From the NCBI GenBank assembly GCA_039519185.1, contig CM076850.1:165434974-165498973 (forward strand): DNA of 64,000 nt, read 5' to 3'. The DNA is from Astragalus membranaceus. Taxonomy: Eukaryota; Streptophyta; Magnoliopsida; Fabales; Fabaceae. A program made the translations under genes and the position numbers. Below the pieces are notes generated by a model, which made no database searches, was not told the DNA's origin, and saw only the letters and a program-made list of their open reading frames with translations. Positions 22,101 to 34,594 of the stretch are shown piece after piece; positions within the stretch are counted from its first letter, which is position 1, and the number at the start of each line of letters is the position of its first letter.

Positions 22101-25100
22101 ATGGGAAACTGCAACAGCGGCGGCGTCAACGACGGCGCCGCCACTTCTCCCGGCGATCCTCCCATTCAGAACACCACCACCGTCCTCCCTCCGAACTCCC
22201 ACCCCTCACCTCCTCAACCGCCTCTCTCCTCCTCCATCGGCCGCGTCCTCGGCCGTCCAATGGAGGACGTTCACTCCCTCTACATCTTCGGGCGCGAACT
22301 CGGGCGCGGCCAATTCGGCGTAACATATTTAGTCACTCACAAAGTCACAAAGGAGCAATTCGCCTGCAAATCCATCGCCACACGCAAACTCATCAACCGT
22401 GATGACATCGACGACATTCGCCGTGAGGTTCAGATCATGCACCACCTCACCGGTCACCGCAACATTGTTAACCTCAAAGGTGCTTACGAGGACCTTCACT
22501 CCGTTAACCTCGTAATGGAACTTTGCGCCGGCGGTGAGCTCTTCGACAGGATTATTACCAAGGGACACTACTCCGAACGCGCCGCCGCTAACCTTTGCCG
22601 GCAGATCGTGACGGTGGTTCATAACTGTCACAGCATGGGAGTTTTGCATAGGGACTTGAAACCTGAGAATTTCTTGTTTCTTGGCAATGACGAGAACTCG
22701 CCTCTTAAGGCTATAGATTTTGGTCTCTCTGTGTTTTTTAAACCAGGTTGTTATTTTGCTTGCAAGTTGCATCGGTGTTTGTTTTTTTGCAAGTGATTGA
22801 GGAGTTTTTTTGCTCAATAGGTGATTGAGGAGTTTGTTAATGAGTTTTAGTTCTATTTTGATTTATGAGAACAGGAGATGTGTTTAAAGATCTTGTTGGG
22901 AGTGCCTACTATGTTGCTCCTGAGGTGCTGCGAAGAAGCTATGGGACTGAAACTGATATTTGGAGTGCTGGGATCATATTATACATTCTGCTTTCTGGTG
23001 TCCCCCCTTTCTGGGCAGGTAAATCTCTTTCCTATCCTTTCCTTTCTAAAAATAGACACGCAGCCTTAATTTTTCTTATGACATTTATCATAGGATATGT
23101 TACATCTATAATATAATTGCGTAGAATCTAGGATGTTAATGGGTGTAAATTGTAATGTAAACTTGTTTGCTGGTGTCATGTAAGGAAATGTGAATTTGGG
23201 AAAAATGAATGCTGAATTGCGTTAGTCACTGTCAGAGTGTTTATATACAATTCGTCTCAGCAGAGACTTGGGAAACAAAACAATAATGAGTAGCTAACTT
23301 GAAATTAGTTATATTAGTTATTAACTAATAAGAGTAATTAACAAACTAACTGTTATTTAACACCCCCACAAGCTGAACTATGTATATCATGCATGTTCAG
23401 CTAGGAAACAAGAGTCATAAATGGAGATGGTTAAAATGCTTTGGTGTGTGTATATCAGTCAACTGTGCAGAATTTGGGACTGGCAGGAAATGGATGGTGT
23501 CATCTTGGATTTTGTCTCATATGAGGTGGCAATCAATGTCAATATGCTTCGTCCATTCGTGGAAAGTAGAGTTATGTGCAATCTGAGTAGCAGAATTGTT
23601 ATCATAGTATACAGAAATGGGTGTGGGGATGGATGATGAAGATCGCAACGGAGGTAGAGGATTCACTGAATCTCACAAGTAATAGAGGCCAAGGCTCCAT
23701 ATTAAGCTTTGGAGGAGGATCTGGAAATGGTAGACTACATTTTTGGTTTACAGGAGATCAGAGCCAGTAAACGATTCGGGTCGGGAGTGTCAGAGCAGAA
23801 AGCCCATTCACAATCACTAAAGGCTCTTAATTAAAGATCAAATCCTACCGGAAAAAGGAGACCACAACTTGGGGAGCTCTTGATGTATATCAGAATCTGG
23901 TTGACCGCATCTTGATGAGCCTGCATAGGCCTACCAAGAAACTGACTCAATCTGTGAATTGCAAAACAAATATACGGTTTAGTATCTGTAAGGTAAATGA
24001 GGCGGCCAATGAGTCTGCAATGCAGTGGGGCAGGGTATGGATCACCAGTATAGCAGTGACTTGGGAGCCAGGTAACATAGGCACAGAGGCAGGCTTGTAA
24101 GCAAGAAGTCCTGCATCATCTAAGAGCTCCAAAGCATATTGGGATAAAAAATGTTCGCTGCAGGCCTTGCAACTTCTAGGGCAGAAACTGTTTTAACAGC
24201 TGTGGGTGTGATGGACTCAAAGTTGTTGCCAATAAGGACAACATCATCCACCTACACTAAGAGCACTGTTATTTACTTATTTGAGAACCTTGAGCATTAA
24301 CAAACAAGGAATAGTCACAAGGCTGGCCGCTGGCCATTGGGTAAGGCCACTAAAGCAAGGGGTTGAGGTTTCCAAATAATTAAGGAAAAATGAATTCTGA
24401 ACTGCATTTATCGCTATCAGAGTGTTCATACTCATTCTGTCTCAGTAGAGACTCGGGAAAAAAATAATGAGCAGCTAACTTGAAAATTAGTTAAAATAGT
24501 AACTAATTAGTAGCAGTAACTAACAAACCAGCTTCTATCTAACATGTCATGAACCAACTAACTATCCTCAAAGTTTAAGCTGTTGTTTGGGTGAAAGAAA
24601 ATGAATGGTTGTATGCTTTGTGAACTTCAATATGAGATTTTGTTGGTGATTTAGTATGATTTCTTTTTATTTTGTTGTAACTTTATTTACGTGCTTTTGA
24701 AACTTTCCAATGTTTTCTCAGACATTGTTCTTATTTTTTATATGAAGAAAGTGAACAGGGTATATTCGATGCTATTCTTCGTGGACATATTGATTTCGCA
24801 TCGGATCCCTGGCCTTCTATATCAAGTAGTGCCAAAGATCTGGTCAAGAAAATGCTCCGAGATGACCCTAAAGAACGGCTTTCAGCAGTTGAAGTACTCA
24901 GTAAGTAAAATTTTGCTAGCAAACAAATTTTGAATTATTTTATGCCAAGAGAACTTTATATTTTAATTTGACCATGTTGACACTTAAGAAAAGTCTGGCA
25001 ACATTTGCTTTCCTAGAGATATTGATCCTGTAGGGTGGTTAACACTATGGTTCAGTGAGGCTGAGATAACGAGCAGGAAATAGGGTATGAAATATCAAAA

Positions 25101-27940
25101 TAGCTGTCATTTGATTGATTCATGTTATTGTTAAGGATAACTCACGAGATGAGAGTATTATGACTTATTCAATAAGAGAAATAGGAGATTGGAATGGAAA
25201 TTTATTCTCACATCTAAAAAAATTTAATCCTACTTGCAAGAAAAAAGAAAAAAGGGGAAAGAAAGGTAGGTTAGGACATAAGTATTGTTTCTGCTAATTT
25301 CTGAAATTTTGGATTTTCTTCCTGCCTCACATATAATGTTATTCCGTGATTGACATTTTTCTTTCTTTGTTCGTGCCAATGTTCTCAAGCACATCGTGAG
25401 ATCATTTAAGCAATAACTTCCTTTGAAGTTCATTCATTTGAAGCAACCAGTCATAACAATATGTTATGTATACTCCAGATCATCCTTGGATGAGATTAGA
25501 TGGAGACGCATCTGATAAGCCTCTTGATATTGCTGTTTTAACCAGAATGAAACAATTCCGAGCAATGAACAAGCTAAAGAAAGTAGCTCTTCAGGTAAAT
25601 TATCTTTTATAGTAATTTTTTGTTGTCTTGAACATCACAGTCAACCTTTCAGTTATAGATTTATGTTACCGCTATAGTAAAACACGACAAGCGATCTTTC
25701 AAGTATTTCAGCTTTGTATGCTAGAGAATCTGCTTCCTTATTGACCAACCTAAACATTGCAGTGTGTTAAGAAAAGAGAAAATGAGAGGCATGTGATTGA
25801 CTTCATGTATCCAATTACATAGCTGAAACTCTACTGTACACTAGATGTAATAATGACAAGAATCTCAAAATATTCTAATGACTGCAAGTACAAGATATTA
25901 TTAGCCTATTTACAATATTTACATGTTTTCCAACAAAGTGCAATGGAAGCAGTAGATTATGTAGTTTGATATAAAGTTACACTTGAAGGGTTTGGTTTCA
26001 TACACAGTCTGTATCCACTATCTCATAAGATTTTATTTTATTATAGGTTATTGCTGAAAATCTTTCTGAAGAAGAAATTATTGGCTTGAAGGAAATGTTC
26101 AAATCCATGGATACAGATAACAGTGGAACAATCACTTTTGAGGAGTTGAAAGCCGGTCTCCCTAAACTGGGTAGTAAACTTTCTGAGTCTGAAGTAAGAC
26201 AATTGATGGAAGCGGTAAGATTATTATTGTTCTTTTCTTCTTTGACCTGGTGGGAATGTTTACCATAGGTTATTGGTTCTTCCTGAAGACGCGGTCTACA
26301 GTCTACACTTGTTGATAACTGTTGAGAATGTTTAAAGGTTACATAATATTTTACCCTGTTTCTACATTTTGACCTGAAGCACTACGCGGGGCTTAGAGTT
26401 TAGGTACTGCATAGAATTTGGTCACAGAAAGAAGAAAAATTGTTTGTATGAAACTGTTATCTGATCGGTATGTTCATTTGTGGAGGCAATGCAATCAAAG
26501 CCGTTGGAATATGACCTAACATATTCTCAAACTATAGGTTACACTGAATGTTTGAGTTACTCAAAATTGGATTGTTTTTAGAACTTATCTTCTATAGTAT
26601 CTTCAAGCTAATGCAGCAGATCTTACTGGGAAGTTAATTAAGCAAATAATTACCCTGTAATTATCTGTATCCAAAACCTAGTTTTGCACTTGCACTGAAC
26701 TATATGCTAAACTCGTGGAGCTTTTCTTCCCATAGCAAAGTCTCATCCTATCTTTCGGAATCTCATCCTGTCTTGTTGATAATATTCTGCATCCAAACCT
26801 TATTTTTGTGCTTATAAAGAACTTGATGCTCCATGCATATTGTGATGTAATTATTGATTCCCTTTATTTTCAAATAGAATTGTATCTGTGTGTATGGACG
26901 GTGCTGTGGATGTAAATGGTATCTTCAGAGCTGCATGATATTGCGATTACTAGCTTACTACTTCTCTTGGTTTTAAGATCATAATTATTTGCTTTCCAGG
27001 CTGATGTAGACGGCAATGGAACCATTGATTATTTCGAATTTATAACTGCTACCATGCATATGAATAGAATGGAAAGAGAGGATCACCTATATAAAGCCTT
27101 TGAATATTTTGACCAGGATAAGAGCGGGTATCCTCACTTGTTTCTCATAATTTACAAGTAAGCAACATTATCGCCTTAGATGTTGATTTAACAGGTTTTG
27201 TTCTCGTTACTTCCAATTTCGTAGGTACATCACAAAGGAAGAACTTGAACTTGCCCTTAAGAAGTATAATATGGGTGATGAGAAAACAATAAAGGAGATC
27301 ATTGCTGAAGCTGATACAGACCATGTATGTTGCTTCCTTTTTACCCTTTTTGCTTCTTTCAAATCCGTCTTTATTTTGTTCGAACATAATTACATTACAT
27401 GTAACTGTAATGACTAATGACATTTATAAAAATGCTGTGGTTATATTATTGATCAGTGCTGATTTTTTCTTTCATAAAGTAGAGAGAGAATTACCAGCTC
27501 CTCTTTGGTCCAACTGGGAAGAAGTTTGGTTCCAAGTATTTTAGACTAAAAGCAATTATGTGAAGATACCAAGGTTTAAGACAAAAAGCAAAGAGGGAAA
27601 CACTATTGGGTAGTGCTATGGGTTCTGAACATGATTACTTTTCTTGAGGGAAATCACTATAGCCGAAACTATAGAAATTTGAACTTTACAAACCCTGTAT
27701 CGGTGGCAAAAGTAGAGCAGGTCTAGAACTCCAAGCGTTTTTTTTAACCTGCTAAACTTTATTTTCACATGATAGCATCCTTGTTGCCATTGTTGGCTGT
27801 TTAAGTGCCGAATTAGACATGTTAATACAACATTATTTAATAGCTCTTTGCATATGCAGGATGCAAGAATTAACTATGATGAGTTCGTAGCTATGATGAG
27901 GAAGGGCAACCCAGATATTACAACCAGACGTCGAAAATAA
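22101..27940 (+). CDS. CPK: Calcium-dependent protein kinase (CDPK), 8 exons
   Basis: Ser/Thr kinase that couples calcium signals to phosphorylation. Exons: 22101-22746, 22875-23018, 24748-24900, 25479-25594, 26047-26214, 27000-27127, 27225-27324, 27860-27940; all junctions are GT-AG and in phase, giving 511 residues, the usual size. It starts MGNCNSGG, with Gly2 (myristoylation) and Cys4 (palmitoylation) suggesting membrane attachment, then a Pro/Ser-rich variable region. Kinase domain about 61-319: glycine loop GRGQFG (68-73), Lys90, HRDLKPEN with Asp185, DFG with Asp207. The autoinhibitory junction is about 325-360 (VLTRMKQFRAMNKLKKVALQ). Four EF hands follow: DTDNSGTITFEE, DVDGNGTIDYFE, DQDKSGYITKEE and DTDHDARINYDE; the last has Ala in place of the usual Gly at loop position 6. 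The second intron (1.7 kb) holds a copia remnant. Exact paralogue not assigned. Confidence 0.96.
23206..23362 (-). repeat. 3' LTR of intronic copia remnant
   Basis: Left copy of the direct repeat; about 80% alike to 24391-24544 by eye. Confidence 0.7.
24391..24544 (-). repeat. 5' LTR of intronic copia remnant
   Basis: Right copy of the direct repeat in the CDPK intron. Confidence 0.7.
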
Positions 27941-28236
27941 GCTGTGATAAGTTGTCTGCTTCAGAGTCTCTACACGTTTTAGTAACACGGATTTGATTGC
28001 ATTCAGCACAGTTTGCTTTTGCCTGCAGAGATTAGGTATTCGCATGTGATATTTATAAGTCTAGTTGGACGGGTTTATTTCTATTGTTTGCTTTGGGTAG
28101 ACAAGAATATGTACAAATTCTATTAAAATAAAAAAAGATCAGGGCTATTTTCCCCAGTGAGTTTAAAAGAAAAGAAGCGGTATTTTATTCAAGACAGCCA
28201 TTGGTTTATGCCAACGGTTATCTTTGTAATATAATT

Positions 28237-29292
28237 TGTTGGAACCTTGGTGTTGGTGAATTGAAAAAGTTCCACATTGCTAAGACTAAGCACTTTAAGA
28301 GTGCTTATAAGAGTGGACTTCACACCTTGTTTGGGACCCAAGGGGTACCCAGTTTTGTAAAAGGGAGAGAACGCACCCTAACTGACCACCACACGCGCAC
28401 GCAGTCTGACCGGGCCGGGCCTATGCTTGGGCTGTGAGGTGTAATTTATTCTTTGCAAAAAATTAAATGGTAACCTTTCTTTTGAAAGGATGCTCTCGGG
28501 TGCTAATACATTCCCCACGCATAATCGACCCCCGAACTCAAAAATAAAGGTTTTTTCAATGTTTTTCTATTTAATAAATATTGATGGCGGCTTCATTGCA
28601 AAAATGACGAAGAATCCCCCCTTTTCCGGATTTTTCGGTCGCTACACTAACTGACCACCACACACGCGCACGCCGTCTGACCGGGTCGCCCGGTTGGGCC
28701 GGGCCTAGGCTTGGGCTTGGGCTGTGAGGTGTAATTTATTCTTTCCGAAAAATAATTATTTTTATTTTATTTTGGTGCGTCGCTCGCTAACTGTCCAGAT
28801 TCGTTGAACTGACCAGATACGCTGAACTAGTCGTTTTTACCTGTTGAGGATTTTTCTCCAACAACTTGACTTGTGCAGCAAGTAAGCCATTCTTATCTGT
28901 TGAGGATTTTTCTCCAACAACTTACTTGCGCAGCAAGTCGTGTTTTTTCCTATAAATAGGACCTTTCCTCACTTCATTCTTTGCACCGAAAACTCGAAGC
29001 AGTACCGAGTTTTCTTCTCTTCTCCCTCCCCAATTTCCTTTTTTCTTAAATTAGAGTGGTATTCGTACCATATTAGAGTGGTCTTAGTACCATATTTGAG
29101 TGGTCTTCGTACCATAATATGAAAGTGTATTTCTTGAGCGAAATTTCACTATGCAGTGATATTTCGTAACAGTTTTGACTGGGCTTTTTATCCTGGGGAC
29201 GTCGTGGTTGATAGCCTGCACAATTTTGAGCAGTGCCACAAAACGTCTTAAAGAGAGCGACCTAGTCTGCGACTCAACCAGTAATTTCTTCG
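28237..29292 (+). repeat. Copia 5' LTR, with captured fragment of another LTR
   Basis: Starts TGTTGGAACCTTGG and ends around CAGTAATTTCTTC. A TATA box TATAAATAGG lies at 28951-28960. Positions of about 28465-28645 are not copia: they match the tail of the foreign LTR at 36427-39673 (GTAACCTTTCTTTTGAAA, ATAATCGACCCCCGAAC, TTTTTCGGTCGCTACA). An ~85 bp copia segment (CTAACTGACCACCACAC...GGTGTAATTTATTCTTT) is present on both sides of it. Confidence 0.82.
28951..28960 (+). promoter_or_regulatory. TATA box of copia LTR
   Basis: TATAAATAGG, repeated in the 3' LTR at 39990-39999, followed about 35 bases later by a likely transcription start region. Confidence 0.65.
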
Positions 29293-29323
29293 GTTCAAAT
29301 TTAAAGACGTTTCAAATTTAGCC

Positions 29324-29461
29324 ATGACTAACGAAGACATTACCGGCTCTGATTCTGCTGTTTCTAACTTCAACAAATCGTTTTATTTTCAAGAATGTCA
29401 ATTAAAACAATGGCAACAAAATAAATTTTTATTAAATATGAAAAATGTCGCCGACATTTAA
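29324..29461 (+). pseudogene. Copia gag N-terminal remnant
   Basis: About 45 residues beginning MTNEDITGSDSAV and including FQECQLKQWQQNKFLLNMKN, similar to the start of copia gag proteins, then a stop. A degenerate zinc-knuckle (FNCERPSHMTCKC) appears much later, near 30128-30170. Confidence 0.6.
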
Positions 29462-29530
29462 AAGATGACATTCAAGTGCTCACTGAAACAGCTGATCAGA
29501 AAGGAAGAGATAAAATAGCTAAAGAAATAT

Positions 29531-29720
29531 TCCTATAGAAAGAGAATAATTTTTTCTATACTATTTATCGATAGAAAGAGAATGACTTTCTCTATATAGT
29601 TTATCATTGGAAAGAGAATAATTTTCTCTAAACTGTCTTATAGAAAGAGAATGATTATCTCTATATTATTGTTAATTCTACGGAAAGAGAATAATCATCT
29701 CTATAAGAATGAATTTTTTT
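29531..29720. repeat. Tandem array of palindromic ~40 bp units
   Basis: Five units of the form ATAGAAAGAGAATRATTWTCTCTATA, each largely self-complementary (GAGAATAATTTTCTC). It replaces the middle of the copia gag region. Confidence 0.7.
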
Positions 29721-29862
29721 AATTCATATTGTTTGAGAAAAGTTCTGGCTAGGAAAGACTTGTTACTTAAGCGTGTCCATTGTGGCCCACCTCTCTTTCC
29801 TGGAAACTTACTCGAACCAACAATTTTGAAGTTGCATATTTTTATTATTTATATCTTTTGTT

Positions 29863-29887
29863 ACCGTTAGTGGTTAACACTAACGGT
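29863..29887. repeat. Perfect 10 bp inverted repeat
   Basis: ACCGTTAGTG, 5 bp loop GTTAA, CACTAACGGT. Located within the decayed copia interior. Confidence 0.8.
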
Positions 29888-30769
29888 TAATGATTTTAAA
29901 TGATAGGATTGCTTTTTAGCAATTACATTATTTTTGAGAAGTTAATACTTTTTACGATATGTTGCAATATATAATACAGATTGCAATATAATTTTCTAGA
30001 AAACTTTTCAAAAATTAAAACGGTAATCAGGCTCAAAGGAACAGCAACTCGAATGGGATCCCCCCAAATTTCCCATATTCTAAACTTCAACTACCACCTA
30101 GAAATGACGTTGCTCCTCCATTTAATTGTTTCAATTGCGAGAGACCAAGTCATATGACATGCAAGTGTATGAACAGGCCGAGCTGATTGAATAGCAATTT
30201 GTTGCTATAATTTCTAAAATCAACATTGTTGGTGAATGCGAAGGTTGGTGGATGGTTACTGACTATGTTTTGAACATACACCGTTGTTGAAAATAAGAAA
30301 AGGATGCTGATTCTGGCGAAAACTTTCTTTAAACAATAATTTTTTTTAACGGAGTGTTTACTTCGCCTATCAGAAGTTTTCTTTAAACAATGATTTTTTA
30401 CGCAATGTTTGACTTTTACACGTTTTTGACTTTGACTTTGTACACTATACTATTCTTTTCAATAAGAGCTAGATAGCATTTTTCAAAAATTATTTTCTTA
30501 AATGACTTAAGAAAAAAATTGTGATTTTTGTAGTCAAGCGATAATTTTCAAGACTTCGCATAAATCTGTAGGGAAATCTGAGTATTAGTGTTGACTCACT
30601 CAGATATATGCGAATAAGATAGAACGTTAACCAGAAATGGAAAACGATAGTTTGTCACTTTTATTTATAATTGCTTTGACTACATTGTAGTATACTTTGT
30701 GAGAAATAAAAGTGAAGTGATTGATATATTCAAAGTTTTCCATTACAGATTTTTGAAAATCAATTAAGT

Positions 30770-33455
30770 AGAAAGGTTAAGAGTTTTTATAGCGATCGAG
30801 GAACAGAGTATGATTCCCATTAATTTTAAGAAATTATACATGAAACGACTGCACCATATTTTTCTGAAATGAATGGTAAAACAGAAAGAAAAATAAAATC
30901 TGTATTGAATTGGTTTTTGCTATTTTACTGAATTCTAGCACTTGATCTCTCTTGTGAAATTTTTTTTAAACCGTTGGTTATGTTATGAATAGATTCGCTG
31001 AATCTAAAGAAATAAAAAAAATTCTTCGGAGATCTTGAAGAAAAGACATTTCATCTCGTCTTATTTTTGAATTTGGGATTACTTGGCTTATGTCATAATC
31101 CCAAAAATAGTTAAACTCGCCAGTAGAGCCTTTGAATGTGTATTCATTGGGTATGCAGTAAATAGCAAAACATACAGGTTTTATGACCTTAATGCAAAAG
31201 TGATCATAGAGTCAAATGACGTTGACTTCTATGAAAATAAATTCCCTTTTAAATCAAGAAATAGTGGGGGCACTGAACGTTGAAAACAACGAATAAAGGG
31301 AAATAGAACCCCGAAGAGGTAAGAAAGCACAAGTTGCTAAAGAATATGGAACCTATTATACGGTCCATAAACTAGAGTAGGATACATATAACATTCAAGA
31401 AGCTTGTCTTCATTGGATGCAGATTTGTGGCAAGAAGTCATAAAACAACGAGATGGACTCTCTAGAGTTTAACCAGACCTTGCACTTAGTTGACTTGCCT
31501 CCTGGTTGCTAACCGATAGGTTGTAAATGTTTTTTTGAAAAAGAAACTAAAATCCGAAGGCACTGTTGATAACGACAAGGCCCGCTTGTAGCCAAATGTT
31601 TTAATCAAATAGAGAATATAGATTTATTCGACACATGTTCACCCGTTACTAGAAATACATCCGTAAGGGTACTAATTTCTTTGGCTGTGTTTTTAATTTA
31701 GTAGTACACCAAATGGATGCATAACTGATTTTTTAAAAATGGTGAATTGGAAGAAGAAATCTATATGGAGCAACCTGAAGTTTTTGAAATTCTTGGGCAA
31801 GAAAACAAGGTCTGTAAGTTGGATAAGTCTCTGTATGGTCTTAAACAAGCTCCTAAATAGTGACATGATGAAAAGTTTGATTATCTAATTATATTGAATG
31901 GGTTCAAAGTGAATGAAAGTGACAAATGTATTTATTTCAAAACTGAAAATGACATTTGCACTATCATATGTCTCTATGTAGACGACTTACTCATATTTGG
32001 ATCAACACATTCATGCTATAAATAAAGTGAAATCATTGTTGTGCAACAACTTTGATATGAAAGACCTCGGAGAAGCAATTTTAATCCTTGGTATTAAGAA
32101 TACTAGGTCCGAGAAAGGAATTTCTTTGGATCGAACTCATTATATTGAGAAGATCTTAAAGAAATATAACTAATTTGGTTGTAAACCTTCCTGCTCATCA
32201 TACGATCCAATTGTCAAACTTTTTAAGAACACTGGTAACCGTGTTAGACAAACGAAATATGCGAGCATCATTGGCAGCCTAAGGTATGCCACTGATTGTA
32301 CTAGACCCAACATTGCCTATGTCGTGGGATTGCTGTGCAGGTTTACCAGTTGACCTAGTATAGAGCATTGGCACGCTATTGAAAGAGTCATCTGATACCT
32401 TAAAAGGACCATGAATCTCGGATCACATTATTAGAAATTTCCAGCTGTACTTGAAGGATACAGTAATGCTGATTGGAATACTCTATCAGATGATTCCAAA
32501 GCAACTAGTGACTATATATTTAGTATATATGGTGGTATTGTCTCCTGGAAATCCAAGAAACGGATCATTTTGGTTCAGTCCACTATGAAGTCTGAAATGA
32601 TAGCGTTGGCAACCGCCAGTAAAGAAGCTAGTTGGTTGAGATGCTTACTAGCAGAGATTCCTTATGGGAAAACCGACGCCAGTTGTGTTGATCCACTGCA
32701 ATAGTACCGCGGCAATTGCAAAATAAAGAATCGTTATTACAACGATAAAAGACAACAAAAATGTTGTAAGAACAACATTGTTAGAGAAATTCTCTCAAAA
32801 GACGCTGTGAGAGTGGATCGTGTACGCTCTGATTAGAACTTAGATGATCATTTGACGAAAGGATTAGCCAAAATAAAGTCCAAAATACATCTCAAAAGAT
32901 GAGACTACTGTCATTAGAACCATGAGTCATTCACGATGGTAACCCGGCCTAAAAGACTGGAGATCCCAAGAATTTGGTTCAATGGGTAATAACAAGTTGT
33001 GAAGTGATAGGAGATGAACATGCTACTATAAGTAAAGAAGCATGATTCCTGAAGCGATGTAAGGTTGAGGTAATAGAAACTCTTAATGAGATCTATACTC
33101 AATGTGGAGTGGAGTACCTAGCTACAGGAGTACTCTTGATAGACTCACCTTTGTGAATGTGGAAGTGGGGCCGCTTCCTATGGAATTATTGGCAGAAATT
33201 CCTAGAGCGTTCACTAAACTGGGATAGACGTGTAGGGCCATAAAAGCACGAGCTTTTGAGAATACACCTATGGAAAAGGTTGTGTGTGTTTTTGATAATT
33301 AGATATAGAGTTCAAGACTACGAGTCACTCTTGTTGAATCTAAATCTTAACTGCTATGCAAAGGTTCAAGTCGAATGACACCTCTGCTTATGCACAATCT
33401 TATGGACGCGTTCGACGCTACTTCTGAAACTTCTTTTTAAATTCAAGTGGGGGAT
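30770..33455 (+). pseudogene. Copia integrase, RT and RNase H remnants
   Basis: Scattered pieces in different frames. Integrase: FYSDRGTEYDS and FSEMNGKTERK near 30790-30900. The linker region ASRAFECVFIGYAVNSKTYR lies at 31083-31283. RT: KLDKSLYGLKQAPK near 31815-31856, CLYVDDLLIFGS near 31970-32000 and NFDMKDLGEA near 32050. RNase H: YSNADWNTLSDDSK and MKSEMIALATASKEASWL near 32460-32640. Stops and frameshifts throughout. A purine tract CAAGTGGGGGATTG at 33443-33456 precedes the 3' LTR. Confidence 0.85.
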
Positions 33456-33602
33456 TGTTGGAACCTTGGTGTTGGTGAATTGAAAAAGTCTCACATTTCT
33501 AAGACTAGGCACTTTAATAGTGCTTATAAGTGTGGACTTCACACCTTGGTTTGGGGCCCAAGGGGTACCCAGTTTTGTAAAAGGGAGAGCACGCACACTA
33601 AC
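33456..33602 (+). repeat. Copia 3' LTR, first part
   Basis: TGTTGGAACC through CACGCACACTAAC, about 90% alike to 28237-28391. It is cut at CTAAC by the inserted LTR-type elements and resumes at 39674. Confidence 0.85.
33598..33602. repeat. Target-site duplication CTAAC, left copy
   Basis: CTAAC before the first inserted element. TTAAC (one change) is found between the two elements at 36422-36426, and CTAAC after the second at 39674-39678. Confidence 0.75.
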
Positions 33603-34594
33603 TGTAACACCCCATTTCTACCCGGTAAAATAATGCAAAATCAGAGTTATAAAAATCTTTTCAACAAACAATGGAGTGCCACATTGGCTTCGTGGAAACA
33701 ATAGACGGTTTAATTCGCTTTTTGAAAACAGATACATAGCGCTTTCGGATGAACCGATAAAACGACATCTCAAAACAAGTCAAACTTCTTTTAACTACGC
33801 AACGGAAATTCAAATGGTTCAACTAAACAATCGTGGCAACTATGCGAAATTCATAACTCAAAATCCAGCAGTATACAACTTAGATGACATAAATAAACGT
33901 CCATCCCCCGAGTGCTACGTATCAGAGCGACGACAGCGACTCGATCAAACGAAGGTGAACTGCCTTCATTCGGGATTACCTGCACGTTACCAACATTGGG
34001 GTAACATTCAAACAGAAGGGGTGAGATATCGAACCATATAATGAATCATATGAAATACAATATATATAAGGTCAGGACATCTAATCATCATTTCACAGCA
34101 GTCAATATCATCATATCACAACGGTCAAGTCATTACGTCACAACAGTCAAAATCATTTCAATCGCATAAATATGCAACATGAATGCAGAATGTGACTCGA
34201 CTCAGGGCCACCGCCCTATAATGCATGTGGTACCATAATTCAAGCCCGTAAATAGGGGCATCAACATCGCAACATCGTCGTCGTGGTTTTGCCAATCCAG
34301 GCCATCGTGGTTTGAGCATAGCTCCATCGTAAAAATATGCTATGCTTGCGACGCTATGCAAATGCACAAACAAATAACAACGGTTACATAGCAACGCAAC
34401 AACATCGGAAAGCAACATTGGCCGTAGGCCTACAACACATCACATGCCAATGAATAGAGGCAAATTCGTCTTCGTACAACCTTCGTCGTCAACAATTTAC
34501 AACTTAGCAATTTTCAACATTTTGGCAACATCGCAGTATTTTAGCAACTTTCAACATTTTGGCAACATCGCAGTATTTTAGGAACTTTCAACAA

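Larger units (their letters stand above)
23206..24544 (-). mobile_element. Degenerate copia-type element in CDPK intron 2
   Basis: Two direct repeats of about 155 bp (23206-23362 and 24391-24544) share TGAAT(G/T)CTGAA, GTCTCAG(C/T)AGAGACT(T/C)GGGAAA and the end ...T(T/C)TAACA, and act as LTRs. Read on the minus strand they start TGTTA(G/A)AT. The left copy is preceded on that strand by a purine tract (GCTTGTGGGGG). The interior, on the minus strand, has YVDDVVLIGN-like RT sequence near 24225-24260 and ELLDDAGLL...PASVPM near 24060-24130, followed by further RT C-terminal sequence. It is internally deleted and carries no intact frame. It is spliced out with the intron, and no target duplication was found. 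Confidence 0.75.

Noticed and set aside
33676..34041. 121-residue open frame at the start of X1
   Set aside because: Lies within a non-coding LTR-like element, has no recognisable domain and an ordinary length for AT-balanced LTR sequence.
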